A stretch of 64,000 nucleotides of DNA, taken from NCBI RefSeq assembly GCF_034479615.1, contig NZ_CP140255.1:3906001-3970000 (forward strand). The letters are read 5' to 3'. Of this stretch, positions 9,833-17,950 are shown in pieces. A model generated the notes under the pieces. The model was not told the DNA's origin and did no database searches. It saw nothing but the letters and a program-made list of their open reading frames with translations. Origin of the DNA: Vreelandella neptunia (GTDB taxonomy: Bacteria; Pseudomonadota; Gammaproteobacteria; Pseudomonadales; Halomonadaceae). The position numbers and the translations under genes were made by a program. Numbering within the stretch: position 1 is the stretch's first letter; every line of letters starts with the position of its first letter.

Positions 9833-10927
9833 TTAAAGCCCCTGCTCTTTTTCCCACGGGGTCACCTTGGTGTCCACGGTTAAACGGTGGGCTCCGGCCG
9901 CCACAACGCGATCCCCCGCGGCCAAGTCTCCGCTGACTTCCAGGCCGTTTGAGGTCAGCCGACCAACCTCAACCGGAACCGCTTCAACGTTTTCTGGCTC
10001 AACGAATCGCCATACCTGGGCCTGGTCGGGATCATCACCGGCATAGCTCACCGCGTCAGCGGGCAGCAGCCACAGCGGGACGCTATTCTCGGTTTGCAGC
10101 GAGCTCAAATCGAGCCGCACATTGGCACTCATGCCGTCTAAAAGGGTGATATCGTCCGGCTGGGGCAGCGTTAGGGTGACTTCATACGCCAAACTCTGCG
10201 CGCTGGCCTGGGTGGTGTAAGAGGCTAGCTGGGCGAGATAGGGTTTATCGCTATTGCCAAAGCGCACTTCAAACGCCAACGCGTCTCCGAAGGGCGTTCC
10301 ATTACTTCGCGGTATGCGCTGCACTATCTGCTCTGGCAGATGAAACACCACATCTAACCGCCCTGGCTGCTGTATCACCGCGACCGTTTCCTGAACCTGG
10401 ACTATCTGGCGGTTATCCACCGGGACTTGGGCAATCACACCATCGTAAGGGGCGCGTAGCTTGGTATGCTCGACCTGCTCTTGGGCCTGTTCGAAGGTGG
10501 CCCGGGCGGCCCGCCACTCACTTTCCGACTCATCAAATTGGGATTGGCTGACCGCCCCACGCTGCAGGGTATAGCGCATGCGTTCTAGCGTTGCCTCGGC
10601 TAGCTCCAAGCGCGAACGGGCGCTGTCCAGCTCGCTTTGCACATTACGATCATCAATCCGCGCAATCACCTCGCCTTCGCTCACCCGTTGGCCGGGGCTC
10701 ACATTGAGCTCCAATAACTCCCCGGCCATACGAAATGACAAATTGCTGCGGGTGGAGGCTTCCACCCGCGCCGGAAACTGCCGCAAGGCCGCGGCATTTG
10801 CTGACTGTAATGTCATCAACTTTACTGGCCGTGTGGCGTCAGTCGACTGCGCCTGAGGTTGCTCGCAGCCCGTTAGCACGAGTAGGGCCAGTATGACGGG
10901 CAGCGAACGGAGAAGAGTAACGGGCAC
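9833..10927 (-). CDS. RND efflux periplasmic adaptor (membrane fusion lipoprotein)
   Basis: Membrane fusion protein of 364 residues linking the RND permease to an outer-membrane channel. The N-terminus has a lipoprotein signal with lipobox LTGC (Cys21), so it is anchored to the inner membrane by lipid. The order is typical: biotinyl-lipoyl half (VSPGQRVSEGEVIARID), alpha-helical hairpin rich in RSRLELAEATL and ARATFEQAQEQ, second lipoyl half (LRAPYDGVIAQ), then beta-barrel and membrane-proximal domains. It is the first gene of the two-gene efflux operon. Its promoter region overlaps a long palindrome shared with the divergent TetR gene. Confidence 0.94.
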   Translation of the reverse strand: MPVTLLRSLPVILALLVLTGCEQPQAQSTDATRPVKLMTLQSANAAALRQFPARVEASTRSNLSFRMAGELLELNVSPGQRVSEGEVIARIDDRNVQSELDSARSRLELAEATLERMRYTLQRGAVSQSQFDESESEWRAARATFEQAQEQVEHTKLRAPYDGVIAQVPVDNRQIVQVQETVAVIQQPGRLDVVFHLPEQIVQRIPRSNGTPFGDALAFEVRFGNSDKPYLAQLASYTTQASAQSLAYEVTLTLPQPDDITLLDGMSANVRLDLSSLQTENSVPLWLLPADAVSYAGDDPDQAQVWRFVEPENVEAVPVEVGRLTSNGLEVSGDLAAGDRVVAAGAHRLTVDTKVTPWEKEQGL

Positions 10928-10998
10928 GATTGGCTCCTTGATGGCGGACAGTGCGAATTTTCAACCCTGCATTCAGAACATACATTGAGTAATATAGT

Positions 10999-11032
10999 CA
11001 CTTCACTGACATTCATGAATGTCAGTGAAGTG
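10999..11032. promoter_or_regulatory. 34-bp perfect palindrome: putative TetR operator
   Basis: The 17-bp arm CACTTCACTGACATTCA (10999-11015) is followed directly by its exact reverse complement (11016-11032) with no spacer. It lies between the efflux operon (left) and the TetR gene (right). A -10-like TATAAT at 11033-11038 abuts it on the plus strand and TATATT at 10996-10991 on the minus strand, so a bound repressor would cover both promoters. The layout matches AcrR/TtgR-type autoregulated efflux loci. Confidence 0.75.
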
Positions 11033-11091
11033 TATAATAATCACCAACCGGCGACTTTGCTATTCATCACTGCCAAAATACCGCTAAGGAG

Positions 11092-11223
11092 CCTCTGATT
11101 AACGTAATGAGCGAAGGCCAGACAAGGCAAAAATCAACGAAAAAGCGGAGTTTACGGGTTGTAAATGAGCATTTTGAGGCGATTTTTAACGCCGTATGGT
11201 CGAGCGCAATAGTTAATCAGAGG
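11092..11223. repeat. 132-bp element with 12-bp terminal inverted repeats (MITE/REP-like)
   Basis: CCTCTGATTAAC (11092-11103) and GTTAATCAGAGG (11212-11223) are perfect inverted ends bounding a non-coding segment between the efflux/TetR operator and the TetR start. The interior has no ORF of note. The structure suggests a small palindromic interspersed repeat, inserted so that the TetR leader is about 220 nt long. No second copy is in this window, so the repeat nature is inferred. Confidence 0.5.
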
Positions 11224-11251
11224 TTTCTTAATTTTATTAATAGGAGCCGCT

Positions 11252-11875
11252 ATGTCCCGTCGTAAGGCCGACGCCGAACGTACCCGAGAAACCATTCTGG
11301 ACGCGGCAGAGACCACCTTTTTAGCCCAAGGCGTTTCGCGTACCACCTTGGCGCACATCGCCCAGGCAGCAGGTGTGACACGTGGGGCCATTTATTGGCA
11401 CTTTGAAGACAAAGCCGCATTGTTCGATGCACTCTTGGAACGTGTGCGTGTCCCTCTGGATGAAATTGTCGATGAGGTGGTGGCGCGTCTAGGTTCAGCA
11501 CCGGCAGACTGTTTACGCGAGATTGCTCTACGCTCGCTGGCAGCCATTTCTCACGACCTGCCTCTGCAGAGGGCAGCCACCATCGTGCTGCACCGCTGCG
11601 AGAAACTGGAAGAGGAACACCCGCGGATTTGTATGATCACTCGACTCTCTGAGCATGCCGAGGCACGAGTAGAGCAATTGTTCGAACAGGCCCAGGTAGC
11701 GGGCACTTTACGCGCTGACCTAACCCCAGCCAGCGCCCGACGCCAATTTCATGGCTTTTTGATTGGCGTCTGTTTCGACTGGCTGCAGGATACCCAGCAG
11801 CATTCTCTGGCGGATGAGAGCAGCGGCATCGTGGAAACGTTAATGCGTGGTTTATTGGTGGAAAATAAGCCGTGA
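11252..11875 (+). CDS. TetR-family regulator of the efflux pump (AcrR/TtgR-like)
   Basis: 207-residue TetR repressor. The N-terminal helix-turn-helix includes ETILDAAETTFLAQG and the recognition region VTRGAIYWHFEDK (about 10-57), close to AcrR/TtgR-type efflux repressors. The C-terminal half is the ligand-binding domain. It is transcribed away from the RND operon and shares with it the 34-bp palindrome, so it most likely represses the pump and itself until a pump substrate binds. SD sequence AGGAG precedes ATG 11252. A possible repeat element lies in its leader. codB follows 66 bp downstream on the same strand but is probably a separate unit. Confidence 0.92.
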   Translation: MSRRKADAERTRETILDAAETTFLAQGVSRTTLAHIAQAAGVTRGAIYWHFEDKAALFDALLERVRVPLDEIVDEVVARLGSAPADCLREIALRSLAAISHDLPLQRAATIVLHRCEKLEEEHPRICMITRLSEHAEARVEQLFEQAQVAGTLRADLTPASARRQFHGFLIGVCFDWLQDTQQHSLADESSGIVETLMRGLLVENKP

Positions 11876-11941
11876 AACATTGAGTATGACTTGGCACGCG
11901 GGTTGCTTATATCAACAGGATAATATTACCTGGAGCTTACC

Positions 11942-13207
11942 ATGCACCATTCTGACTACCCCCTCAGTGAAGTCCCTACCAGCGCCCGCAAGGGCCTGCT
12001 TTCTACCTCGGCAGTGCTGCTTGGATTTACGTTTTTCACCGCCACCATGTGGGCGGGCGGCACGTTAGGCCAAGCCTTTCCGATTGGCCAACTGCTATGG
12101 ATCATAGTGATTGGCAACCTCCTGCTGGGAATGTATGCGGCAGCCCTCGCCTATATTGCTTGTAAAAGCGGGCTCAATTCGGTGCTGATGGGACGCTTCT
12201 GCTTCGGCGAAAAAGGCAGCAAGCTCTCTGACTTTATTCTCGGTTTTACCCAGATCGGCTGGTACGCCTGGGGCACCGCCACGATTGCTCTGGTGTTAGT
12301 ACGCACCACAGGGATGCCTGAGTGGCTGGAAATCCCCTTAATGGTGCTCTTTGGGTTTGGCTTCTGCGTCACCGCCATGATCGGCTACAAGGGCATGGAC
12401 TGGCTCTCGCGCTTTGCCGTCCCCGCGATGATGCTGTTTATCTTAATCAGCCTGTTTACCGGGTTGGTCGATGTGCGCGGTTTTGCGGGACTGAGCCAGC
12501 AAACGCCCACAGAAAGCATGAGCGTAGCAGCGGCGGTTACCGTCATCATTGGCACCTTTATTAGCGGGGGCACCCAAGCGACCAACTGGAGCCGCTTCGC
12601 CAAGACACCAAAAATTGCCGTCATCTCCACCATGGCGGCTTTTTTTGTAGGTAACGGCTTAATGGTACTGACCGGCGCGCTGGGCACCATGATTTACCAG
12701 CAGGCTGATATCGTGGATGTATTGATCGCCCAGGGGTTTGTCACCATCGCCGTACTGATGCTGTTTCTGAATATCTGGACGACCCAGGACAATACCATCT
12801 ACAACTTCGCCGTGGCGGGCTGCAATTTACTGCGCACCGAAAAGCGCCGCTTGGTCACCGTTGGCGGTGCAGCGATTGGCACCGTGCTGGCGGTGGGGGG
12901 CATGTATAACCTGCTCATTCCCTTCCTAGTGCTACTCGGCACCTTTATACCGCCCATGGGCGGGGTGATCATGGCGGACTTCTGGCTCAAGCATAAAGGC
13001 CGCTACCCGTCGCTTTCGTCCGCGGCACTGCCCGATTTCAACCGCCGGGGTTTAGCTGCCTATGCCATCGGTGCAGGCGCGGCTTACTTTTCCCCATTAC
13101 TTCCCCCACTGGTGGGCGTGGCAGTGGCGGCAGGAAGCTACGCCGTGCTGCTTCGTTTAAACCACGCTACGCTGAGCGATACACTTCCCTCTACTGCTAA
13201 ACAATAA
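11942..13207 (+). CDS. codB: Cytosine permease
   Basis: Integral membrane transporter of the NCS1 family (421 residues, about 12 hydrophobic helices) that imports cytosine by cation symport. The family feature GGTQATNWSRFAK lies in the middle of the protein, and the C-terminal half contains GGMYNLLIPFLVLLGTFIPP. SD TGGAG lies 7 nt before ATG 11942. codA begins 16 bp after the stop, giving the standard codBA operon. Imported cytosine would be deaminated to uracil, the substrate of the PreTA pathway at the left of the window. Confidence 0.95.
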   Translation: MHHSDYPLSEVPTSARKGLLSTSAVLLGFTFFTATMWAGGTLGQAFPIGQLLWIIVIGNLLLGMYAAALAYIACKSGLNSVLMGRFCFGEKGSKLSDFILGFTQIGWYAWGTATIALVLVRTTGMPEWLEIPLMVLFGFGFCVTAMIGYKGMDWLSRFAVPAMMLFILISLFTGLVDVRGFAGLSQQTPTESMSVAAAVTVIIGTFISGGTQATNWSRFAKTPKIAVISTMAAFFVGNGLMVLTGALGTMIYQQADIVDVLIAQGFVTIAVLMLFLNIWTTQDNTIYNFAVAGCNLLRTEKRRLVTVGGAAIGTVLAVGGMYNLLIPFLVLLGTFIPPMGGVIMADFWLKHKGRYPSLSSAALPDFNRRGLAAYAIGAGAAYFSPLLPPLVGVAVAAGSYAVLLRLNHATLSDTLPSTAKQ

Positions 13208-13223
13208 GTGAGCCCTTTTTCAT

Positions 13224-14477
13224 ATGCCCATGCAGATCATTAACGCCCGCCTTCGCCAGCGCCCAGAGCTTTACCGAATTGAGATTGAGAACGGCACGTT
13301 CACTGCGATTACCGTGCAAGACGCCCCGCAAACAGTGAGCGAAGGACAAATTGATGCGAGCGCCAAGCTGGTTTGCGCGCCGTTTATTGAGCCCCATATT
13401 CATTTGGACGCCGCGCTTACGGCGGGCGAGCCTAGCTGGAACCAGAGCGGCACGCTGTTTGAAGGCATTGAGCGCTGGGGCGAACGTAAGCCTATGCTCA
13501 CCGAAGCGGATATACGTGAGCGAGCGCTGAAAACGCTTAATTTATTGATCGGCAATGGCGTGCAGTTTGTGCGCACCCACGCCGATACCAGCGACCCGAG
13601 CCTGATTGGGCTTAAAACGCTGTGCGCTTTGCGCGACGAGTTAAAAGATAAAATTGATATTCAGGTAGTCGCCTTCCCACAAGACGGCCTGCTCTCTTAT
13701 CCCGGCGGTGACAGGCTGATGGAAGAGGCGCTGGAGATCGGCGCCGATGTGGTGGGCGGCATTCCCCACTTCGAATACACCCGCGAGCTGGGTGTCGCTT
13801 CCATGAAGCGAGTGATCGAACTGGCAATCAAGTACGACCGTTTGGTAGATGTGCACTGTGACGAGATTGACGATCCCAACTCGCGCTTTCTCGAAGTACT
13901 GGCCTGCGAAGCGCTGTTTAACGACTTAGGCAGCCGCGTGACCGCCAGTCACACCACGGCGATGCACTCCTACGACAACGCTTACTGCTCCAAACTGTTT
14001 CTGCTGCTAAAACGCTCGGGTATTAACTTTGTCTCCTGCCCCACCGAAAGCATTCACCTGCAGGGGCGCTTTGACACCTACCCGAAACGGCGCGGCGTGA
14101 CGCGGGTAAAAGAGCTCAACGCAGCGGGCATCAATGTTTGCTTTGCCGAGGACTCCATCTTCGATCCCTGGTACTCCTTGGGTAACGGGAAGCTGCTGCG
14201 AACGCTGGATTTTGGCCTGCATATTTGCCAAATGATGGGCTATCAGGACTTCAGCCAGGCGTTGTCCTTAATAACCGATAACAGCGCCCGCACCATGAAT
14301 ATTGAAGCGCGTTACGGCATTGAGGTAGGCAAGCCTGCCAGCTTCAATCTGCTGGAGGGTGAGGATGACTACAGCGTGCTACGAACCCAAGGTGAGGTGC
14401 TGCTTTCCGTACGCCACGGCGAGATCATTATGCAGCGTGAGCCAGCCAAAATTACGACGCCCCCCTGGCTTGGCTAA
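13224..14477 (+). CDS. codA: Cytosine deaminase
   Basis: Amidohydrolase-superfamily enzyme of 417 residues that converts cytosine to uracil and ammonia. Metal-binding and catalytic motifs are all present: PHIHLD (His58 and His60), VHCDEIDD near 213, ASHTTAMHSY near 242, and FAEDSIFDPWYSLGNG near 310, which contains the metal-ligand Asp. Two in-frame ATGs, 13224 and 13230, are possible starts, and the upstream SD is weak, consistent with coupling to codB 16 bp upstream. Uracil produced here can feed salvage or the reductive catabolic genes in this window. Confidence 0.96.
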   Translation: MPMQIINARLRQRPELYRIEIENGTFTAITVQDAPQTVSEGQIDASAKLVCAPFIEPHIHLDAALTAGEPSWNQSGTLFEGIERWGERKPMLTEADIRERALKTLNLLIGNGVQFVRTHADTSDPSLIGLKTLCALRDELKDKIDIQVVAFPQDGLLSYPGGDRLMEEALEIGADVVGGIPHFEYTRELGVASMKRVIELAIKYDRLVDVHCDEIDDPNSRFLEVLACEALFNDLGSRVTASHTTAMHSYDNAYCSKLFLLLKRSGINFVSCPTESIHLQGRFDTYPKRRGVTRVKELNAAGINVCFAEDSIFDPWYSLGNGKLLRTLDFGLHICQMMGYQDFSQALSLITDNSARTMNIEARYGIEVGKPASFNLLEGEDDYSVLRTQGEVLLSVRHGEIIMQREPAKITTPPWLG

Positions 14478-14552
14478 TGTAGCAAAGGCACGTTAGATTA
14501 GTTATTTGACCGAGAACGTTAATGCCGAATGTTCATGACCGGGGTATCCACA

Positions 14553-15029
14553 ATGGGAATAGAAACCGTTCGCCAGTTTTTTGCCGAGCACGCGCCGGAT
14601 ATAAAAATCGAAGAACTTGATACCAGCACCGCTACGGTGCAGTTGGCCGCTGACGCCCACGGCGTAGTGCCAGGGCAAATTGCCAAAACCCTGGCATTCA
14701 AAGTCGGTGAAAAACCGCTACTCATTGTCGCCAGTGGCGATGCGCGTATCGACAACCGCAAAATTCGCGATACCTTCGGCGGCAAGGCCAAAATGCTCGA
14801 CGCTGAGACGGTCATGGAGCTCACCAGCCACCCAGTCGGCGGCGTTTGTCCCTTTGGCCTCGCCACCGACCTGCCGGTTTACTGCGATGAATCGCTCCAC
14901 GCCTATGACGAAGTGCTACCCGCCGCAGGCTCGCCTACCAGCGCCGTGCGCCTAAGCCCAAAGCGTTTGGCCGAGCTGGTCAATGCCTCGTGGGTGGATG
15001 TGTGTAAGTTGCCGGAGAACGCCACTTAA
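14553..15029 (+). CDS. YbaK/EbsC-family aminoacyl-tRNA deacylase
   Basis: Small cytosolic editing protein of the YbaK/ProX superfamily, which hydrolyses mischarged tRNAs such as Cys-tRNA(Pro). Signatures include GQIAKTLAFKV with its conserved Lys, the segment DARIDNRKIRDTFGGKAKML, and HPVGGVCPFGL. The start at ATG 14553 gives 158 residues (MGIETVRQFF) and has GGGG 8 nt upstream. An upstream in-frame ATG at 14529 would add eight residues but has a poorer ribosome site. The exact mischarged substrate cannot be read; related branches differ. It stands alone between codA and a convergent acetyltransferase gene. Confidence 0.87.
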   Translation: MGIETVRQFFAEHAPDIKIEELDTSTATVQLAADAHGVVPGQIAKTLAFKVGEKPLLIVASGDARIDNRKIRDTFGGKAKMLDAETVMELTSHPVGGVCPFGLATDLPVYCDESLHAYDEVLPAAGSPTSAVRLSPKRLAELVNASWVDVCKLPENAT

Positions 15030-15050
15030 GCACGCACCTATAACGCCGTG

Positions 15051-15500
15051 TTATTTAATATCGAGTAAATAACCGTAAAACGCCGTATTACGCTGCCATC
15101 CCAATGATTCATAAAGGTGTTGGGCGCGTTCGTTCTCTACCTGCGTCATTAATATTAAGCGTGAGACGCCGTGATCATGGGCAAGCTGGGTGGCAGCTTC
15201 CATTAATGCTCTCCCGGTGCCTTTATCACGGCACTCCGGCAGCACAAACAGATCATTCAGCGTCCAGCGGGCATTTAAGCCCACCGTGGAAACCCCAGGA
15301 TAAAGTTGCACAAAACCGGTGAGCCCACCTTCAGCATCCTCACTCACCAGGATGCGTGAATCCGCCCGACCAAAGCGCTGGCGCAGAAAAGCACGCGCCG
15401 CATCGACATCACTCGGCTGCTGATAAAACTGGCGATAGCCATCCAACAGCCTTGTTAAAGCGTCAAGATCGTTAAGAGTAGCTGAGCGAATCGTGTTCAT
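15051..15500 (-). CDS. GNAT-family N-acetyltransferase
   Basis: 149-residue acetyl-CoA-dependent acyltransferase. The acetyl-CoA-binding motif A reads PECRDKGTGRALMEAA near residue 90, followed by motif B with LYESLGW. The start is placed at ATG 15500 (MNTIRSAT) because AGGAGG lies 7 nt upstream; a longer ORF begins at 15527 but includes that ribosome site. The substrate is unknown. It is divergent from the phosphatidylcholine synthase locus, with an inverted repeat between them. Confidence 0.85.
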   Translation of the reverse strand: MNTIRSATLNDLDALTRLLDGYRQFYQQPSDVDAARAFLRQRFGRADSRILVSEDAEGGLTGFVQLYPGVSTVGLNARWTLNDLFVLPECRDKGTGRALMEAATQLAHDHGVSRLILMTQVENERAQHLYESLGWQRNTAFYGYLLDIK

Positions 15501-15543
15501 GGTGGGGCCTCCTGACATGCTTACCATTGAATTAACCGTCTAG

Positions 15544-15573
15544 GTCTAAACATTGAGTAAACAATGTTTAGAC
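15544..15573. promoter_or_regulatory. Inverted repeat in the GNAT/pcs divergent region
   Basis: GTCTAAACATTG (15544-15555) and CAATGTTTAGAC (15562-15573) are perfect 12-bp arms around 6 bp. The position between divergent genes suggests a dimeric regulator operator; no regulator gene is adjacent. Confidence 0.5.
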
Positions 15574-15613
15574 AATGGAATACAGTATAAACAACGCAAT
15601 CAGAGACGTTACC

Positions 15614-15682
15614 ATGCTCGATTTTATCGCCCCTCACGGATACCCCCGCTGCCAATGGTGTGGCAGTGTGGCAGCAATTTAA
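15614..15682 (+). pseudogene. Truncated 5' copy of tag (3-methyladenine glycosylase I)
   Basis: A 22-codon reading frame ATG 15614 to TAA 15682 encodes DFIAPHGYPRCQWCG, closely matching DFIAPDGHPRCQWCG at the N-terminus of the intact tag gene 907 bp downstream. Homology is also visible in the DNA, with scattered third-position differences. Similarity stops after the CQWCG motif and the frame soon terminates. This is a broken gene start rather than a functional peptide. The phosphatidylcholine synthase gene lies between the fragment and the intact copy. Confidence 0.75.
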
Positions 15683-15780
15683 GCGGCCGATATAAAAAAA
15701 CAGTGATAGGGTATGGTTTTTTAACACGCCTACCAATAAATCGCACAGTAAGGGGACACCACGTTCCCAATGGGGTTAAT

Positions 15781-16506
15781 GTGGCTCAACCGCTCTCTTC
15801 GCATACAGAATCCCGCGCCTCGATATGGAAGGCATGGAGCGTGCATATATTTACCGCTAGCGGTGTGCTGCTGGGTACGATGGCACTGCTCGCACTGGTC
15901 GACGATAACCCGGTCGCCTGTCTCCTGTGGCTAGGCGCTGCGATGATGATTGATGGTATCGATGGCACCCTGGCACGCAAGTATGAAGTAAAGGCCATAC
16001 TGCCCCATTTCGATGGTTCAACCCTCGATATGGTCATCGATTACCTCACCTGGGCTTTTATTCCCGCCCTGTTTATATATTACTTCATTGAATTGCCACC
16101 CCATTTAGGGTTGCTATCGGTTTTCATAATCCTGCTGTCCTCGATGTTCTGTTTCTGCAACGTCGATATGAAAAGCCAGGATAACTACTTCGTTGGCTTT
16201 CCTGCCGCCTGGAACATCGCCGCCGCCTATTTCTATGTTCTCGACCTTCCTCCGTTCATCACGTTTGCCAATATCGTACTGCTGGCTGTCCTCACCGTGA
16301 CACGAATGAAGTTTCTGCACCCCTTTCGTGTGCGCCAGTTTATGCCGCTCAATATCGCCGTGACGCTGGTGTGGTGTGTATGCGCTACGTCACTGGTGCT
16401 CTCCAGCCCCGTTCATGCCAGCTGGGCACTATGGGGATGGGGAGTAACATCGGCTTATTTCATCGGTATGTGCCTGTGGCGCACCGCCCAAGAGTGGTTT
16501 GATTAA
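15781..16506 (+). CDS. pcs: Phosphatidylcholine synthase (CDP-alcohol phosphatidyltransferase family)
   Basis: Membrane enzyme that condenses CDP-diacylglycerol with choline to give phosphatidylcholine. The CDP-alcohol phosphotransferase motif DG-x2-AR-x(n)-G-x3-D-x3-D is complete (DGTLAR, then GSTLDMVID), within several hydrophobic helices. The frame stays open back to 15553, but the upstream 76 codons are not protein-like and overlap the tag remnant. I therefore place the start at GTG 15781, preceded by GGGG 5 nt away, giving 241 residues, the usual Pcs length. It needs external choline, a common osmolyte precursor in saline habitats. tag follows 14 bp later. Confidence 0.85.
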   Translation: MAQPLSSHTESRASIWKAWSVHIFTASGVLLGTMALLALVDDNPVACLLWLGAAMMIDGIDGTLARKYEVKAILPHFDGSTLDMVIDYLTWAFIPALFIYYFIELPPHLGLLSVFIILLSSMFCFCNVDMKSQDNYFVGFPAAWNIAAAYFYVLDLPPFITFANIVLLAVLTVTRMKFLHPFRVRQFMPLNIAVTLVWCVCATSLVLSSPVHASWALWGWGVTSAYFIGMCLWRTAQEWFD

Positions 16507-16520
16507 CGGATGGGGATCTG

Positions 16521-17144
16521 ATGACCAACGACTTTATCGCCCCCGACGGGCACCCCCGCTGTCAGTGGTGTGGCGGCGCGCCAGAGTTTCTGCCCTATCA
16601 CGACAACGAGTGGGGCTTTCCCGTAGACAACGATCAGCAGCTGTTCGAGAAGCTGTGTCTAGAGAGCTTTCAGTCGGGCTTAAGCTGGCGCACGATTCTT
16701 AATAAACGCGAAAATTTTCGCGCTGCCTTTCACCACTTCGATTTCCACCAAGTCGCCCGCTTTGGCGAAGACAATGTGCAGCGTTTACTTCAAGACGCGG
16801 GAATTATTCGCCATCGTGGAAAAATCGAAGCAGCCATTAATAACGCCCAACGTGCCAAGGAAATGGTCGAGCAGGAAGGCTCGCTGGCCGCTTTCTTCTG
16901 GCGCTATGAGCCTATCGCGTTAGCGGTGCCTCAAACACAGACCACCTCGCCTGAATCTATCGCCCTTGCCAAGGAGTTAAAAAAGCGCGGCTGGAAATTT
17001 TTCGGCCCCACTACCGCTTTTGCCTTTATGCAGGCCATGGGGTTGCTTAATGATCATGCGGAAGAATGTGTCATTCGCGAACCAGCAACTCGCGCCCGAG
17101 AACTTTTTTTACGGCCATCTGATCGACAAAAACCCACCGCCTAG
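16521..17144 (+). CDS. tag: DNA-3-methyladenine glycosylase I
   Basis: Base-excision repair enzyme that removes 3-methyladenine from alkylated DNA. 207 residues; zinc-binding CQWCG region at the N-terminus, then YHDNEWGFPV, ESFQSGLSWRTILNKRENFR and the helix-hairpin-helix region DAGIIRHRGKIEA, all typical of Tag. The C-terminal AMGLLNDH supplies the conserved histidine of the zinc site. SD GGGG precedes ATG 16521. The gene begins 14 bp after pcs. The truncated 5' copy of the same gene upstream of pcs suggests that pcs entered this locus by recombination at tag. Confidence 0.95.
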   Translation: MTNDFIAPDGHPRCQWCGGAPEFLPYHDNEWGFPVDNDQQLFEKLCLESFQSGLSWRTILNKRENFRAAFHHFDFHQVARFGEDNVQRLLQDAGIIRHRGKIEAAINNAQRAKEMVEQEGSLAAFFWRYEPIALAVPQTQTTSPESIALAKELKKRGWKFFGPTTAFAFMQAMGLLNDHAEECVIREPATRARELFLRPSDRQKPTA

Positions 17145-17160
17145 CAAGCCAGACGGTGGG
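17133..17160. terminator. Weak hairpin at the 3' end of tag
   Basis: CCCACCG (17133-17139) and CGGTGGG (17154-17160) pair around a 14-nt loop that includes the tag stop codon. It lies between convergent tag and the fasciclin gene; no T tract follows, so termination is uncertain. Confidence 0.35.
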
Positions 17161-17211
17161 TAAACGTAATCTAAAACGAATAACTGTCATTATCCGTTGT
17201 GTGCTGAAGCT

Positions 17212-17763
17212 TTAGGGCATCAACACGCTATCGATTACGTGGATAACGCCATTCGACTGCGCGACATCCACGACGGTAATGTTGGCACTATTGCCCTGGG
17301 CATCCATGACCATCAGGTTATTACCATTGCGCGCTGCGGTAAGGTACTCGCCTTGTACGGTTTTGAAGGCCACGGTGCCATCGTTTTCCATGATTTCTTC
17401 CCACAATGCGTCCCGGTTCATGTTGCCAGGCACAACGTGATAAGTCAGAACGGTCTGTAACTGCGCTTTATTCTCAGGTTTCAGCAAGGTATCAACCGTA
17501 CCTTCTGGCAATGCCGCAAAAGCTTCATCGGTCGGAGCAAATACAGTAAAGGGGCCTTCCCCTTGCAGCACATCAACCAGTTCAGCCGCTTGAACGGCGG
17601 CCACTAGCGTTTTATGGTCACCCGAATTAACCGCATTTTCGATGATATTGCGCTCAGGAAGCATGCTAGCGCCGCCTACCGTAGTAGGTCCATGATCGGC
17701 AACGGCAGCACCGGTATAGAGGGCAGCAGCAAACAGGCTAGTAGTAAGAAGTTTGAGTTTCAT
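17212..17763 (-). CDS. Secreted fasciclin (FAS1) domain protein
   Basis: 183-residue exported protein with a clear Sec signal (MKLKLLTTSLFAAALYTGAAVA, cleavage before DHGP) and one FAS1 domain. The FAS1 signatures are present: FTVFAPTDEAFAALP (H1 region) and VVDVAQSNGVIHVIDSVLMP (H2 region). FAS1 domains act in adhesion or matrix binding; the precise role is unknown. It is divergently transcribed from an ECF sigma/anti-sigma pair, an arrangement recurrent in bacteria (SigK-RskA with MPT70/MPT83 in mycobacteria), so it is probably a main target of that sigma factor. SD AGGAG lies 8 nt before the ATG. Confidence 0.93.
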   Translation of the reverse strand: MKLKLLTTSLFAAALYTGAAVADHGPTTVGGASMLPERNIIENAVNSGDHKTLVAAVQAAELVDVLQGEGPFTVFAPTDEAFAALPEGTVDTLLKPENKAQLQTVLTYHVVPGNMNRDALWEEIMENDGTVAFKTVQGEYLTAARNGNNLMVMDAQGNSANITVVDVAQSNGVIHVIDSVLMP

Positions 17764-17817
17764 TGGGGCATCTCCTGGTTGTAATTAAAAGAGCTCAACC
17801 ATGCAAGCTCACTAACA

Positions 17818-17845
17818 CTTACGCGCCTGATGCCAAAGCGGATGC
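17818..17845 (-). promoter_or_regulatory. Candidate ECF-sigma promoter of the fasciclin gene
   Basis: On the minus strand GCATCC (17845-17840) is followed after 16 bp by CGTAAG (17823-17818), about 55 bp before the fasciclin ATG. The -35 resembles the CCATCC used by SigK-like ECF factors. This is a visual match without statistics. Confidence 0.3.
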
Positions 17846-17950
17846 AAATTATCTCAAAAATATTTTATTCGCTGCTTACCCCTCGCCTATTGCCTTCAAC
17901 GGCGGGCTCACCAAGACTGACATTTCGGTTTACTGTGCTGAGATGCCTGA

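Noticed and set aside
15553..15780. N-terminal 76-codon extension of phosphatidylcholine synthase
   Set aside because: The stretch overlaps the inverted repeat and the tag remnant, is rich in Arg/Asn without homology, and would make the enzyme far longer than its family.
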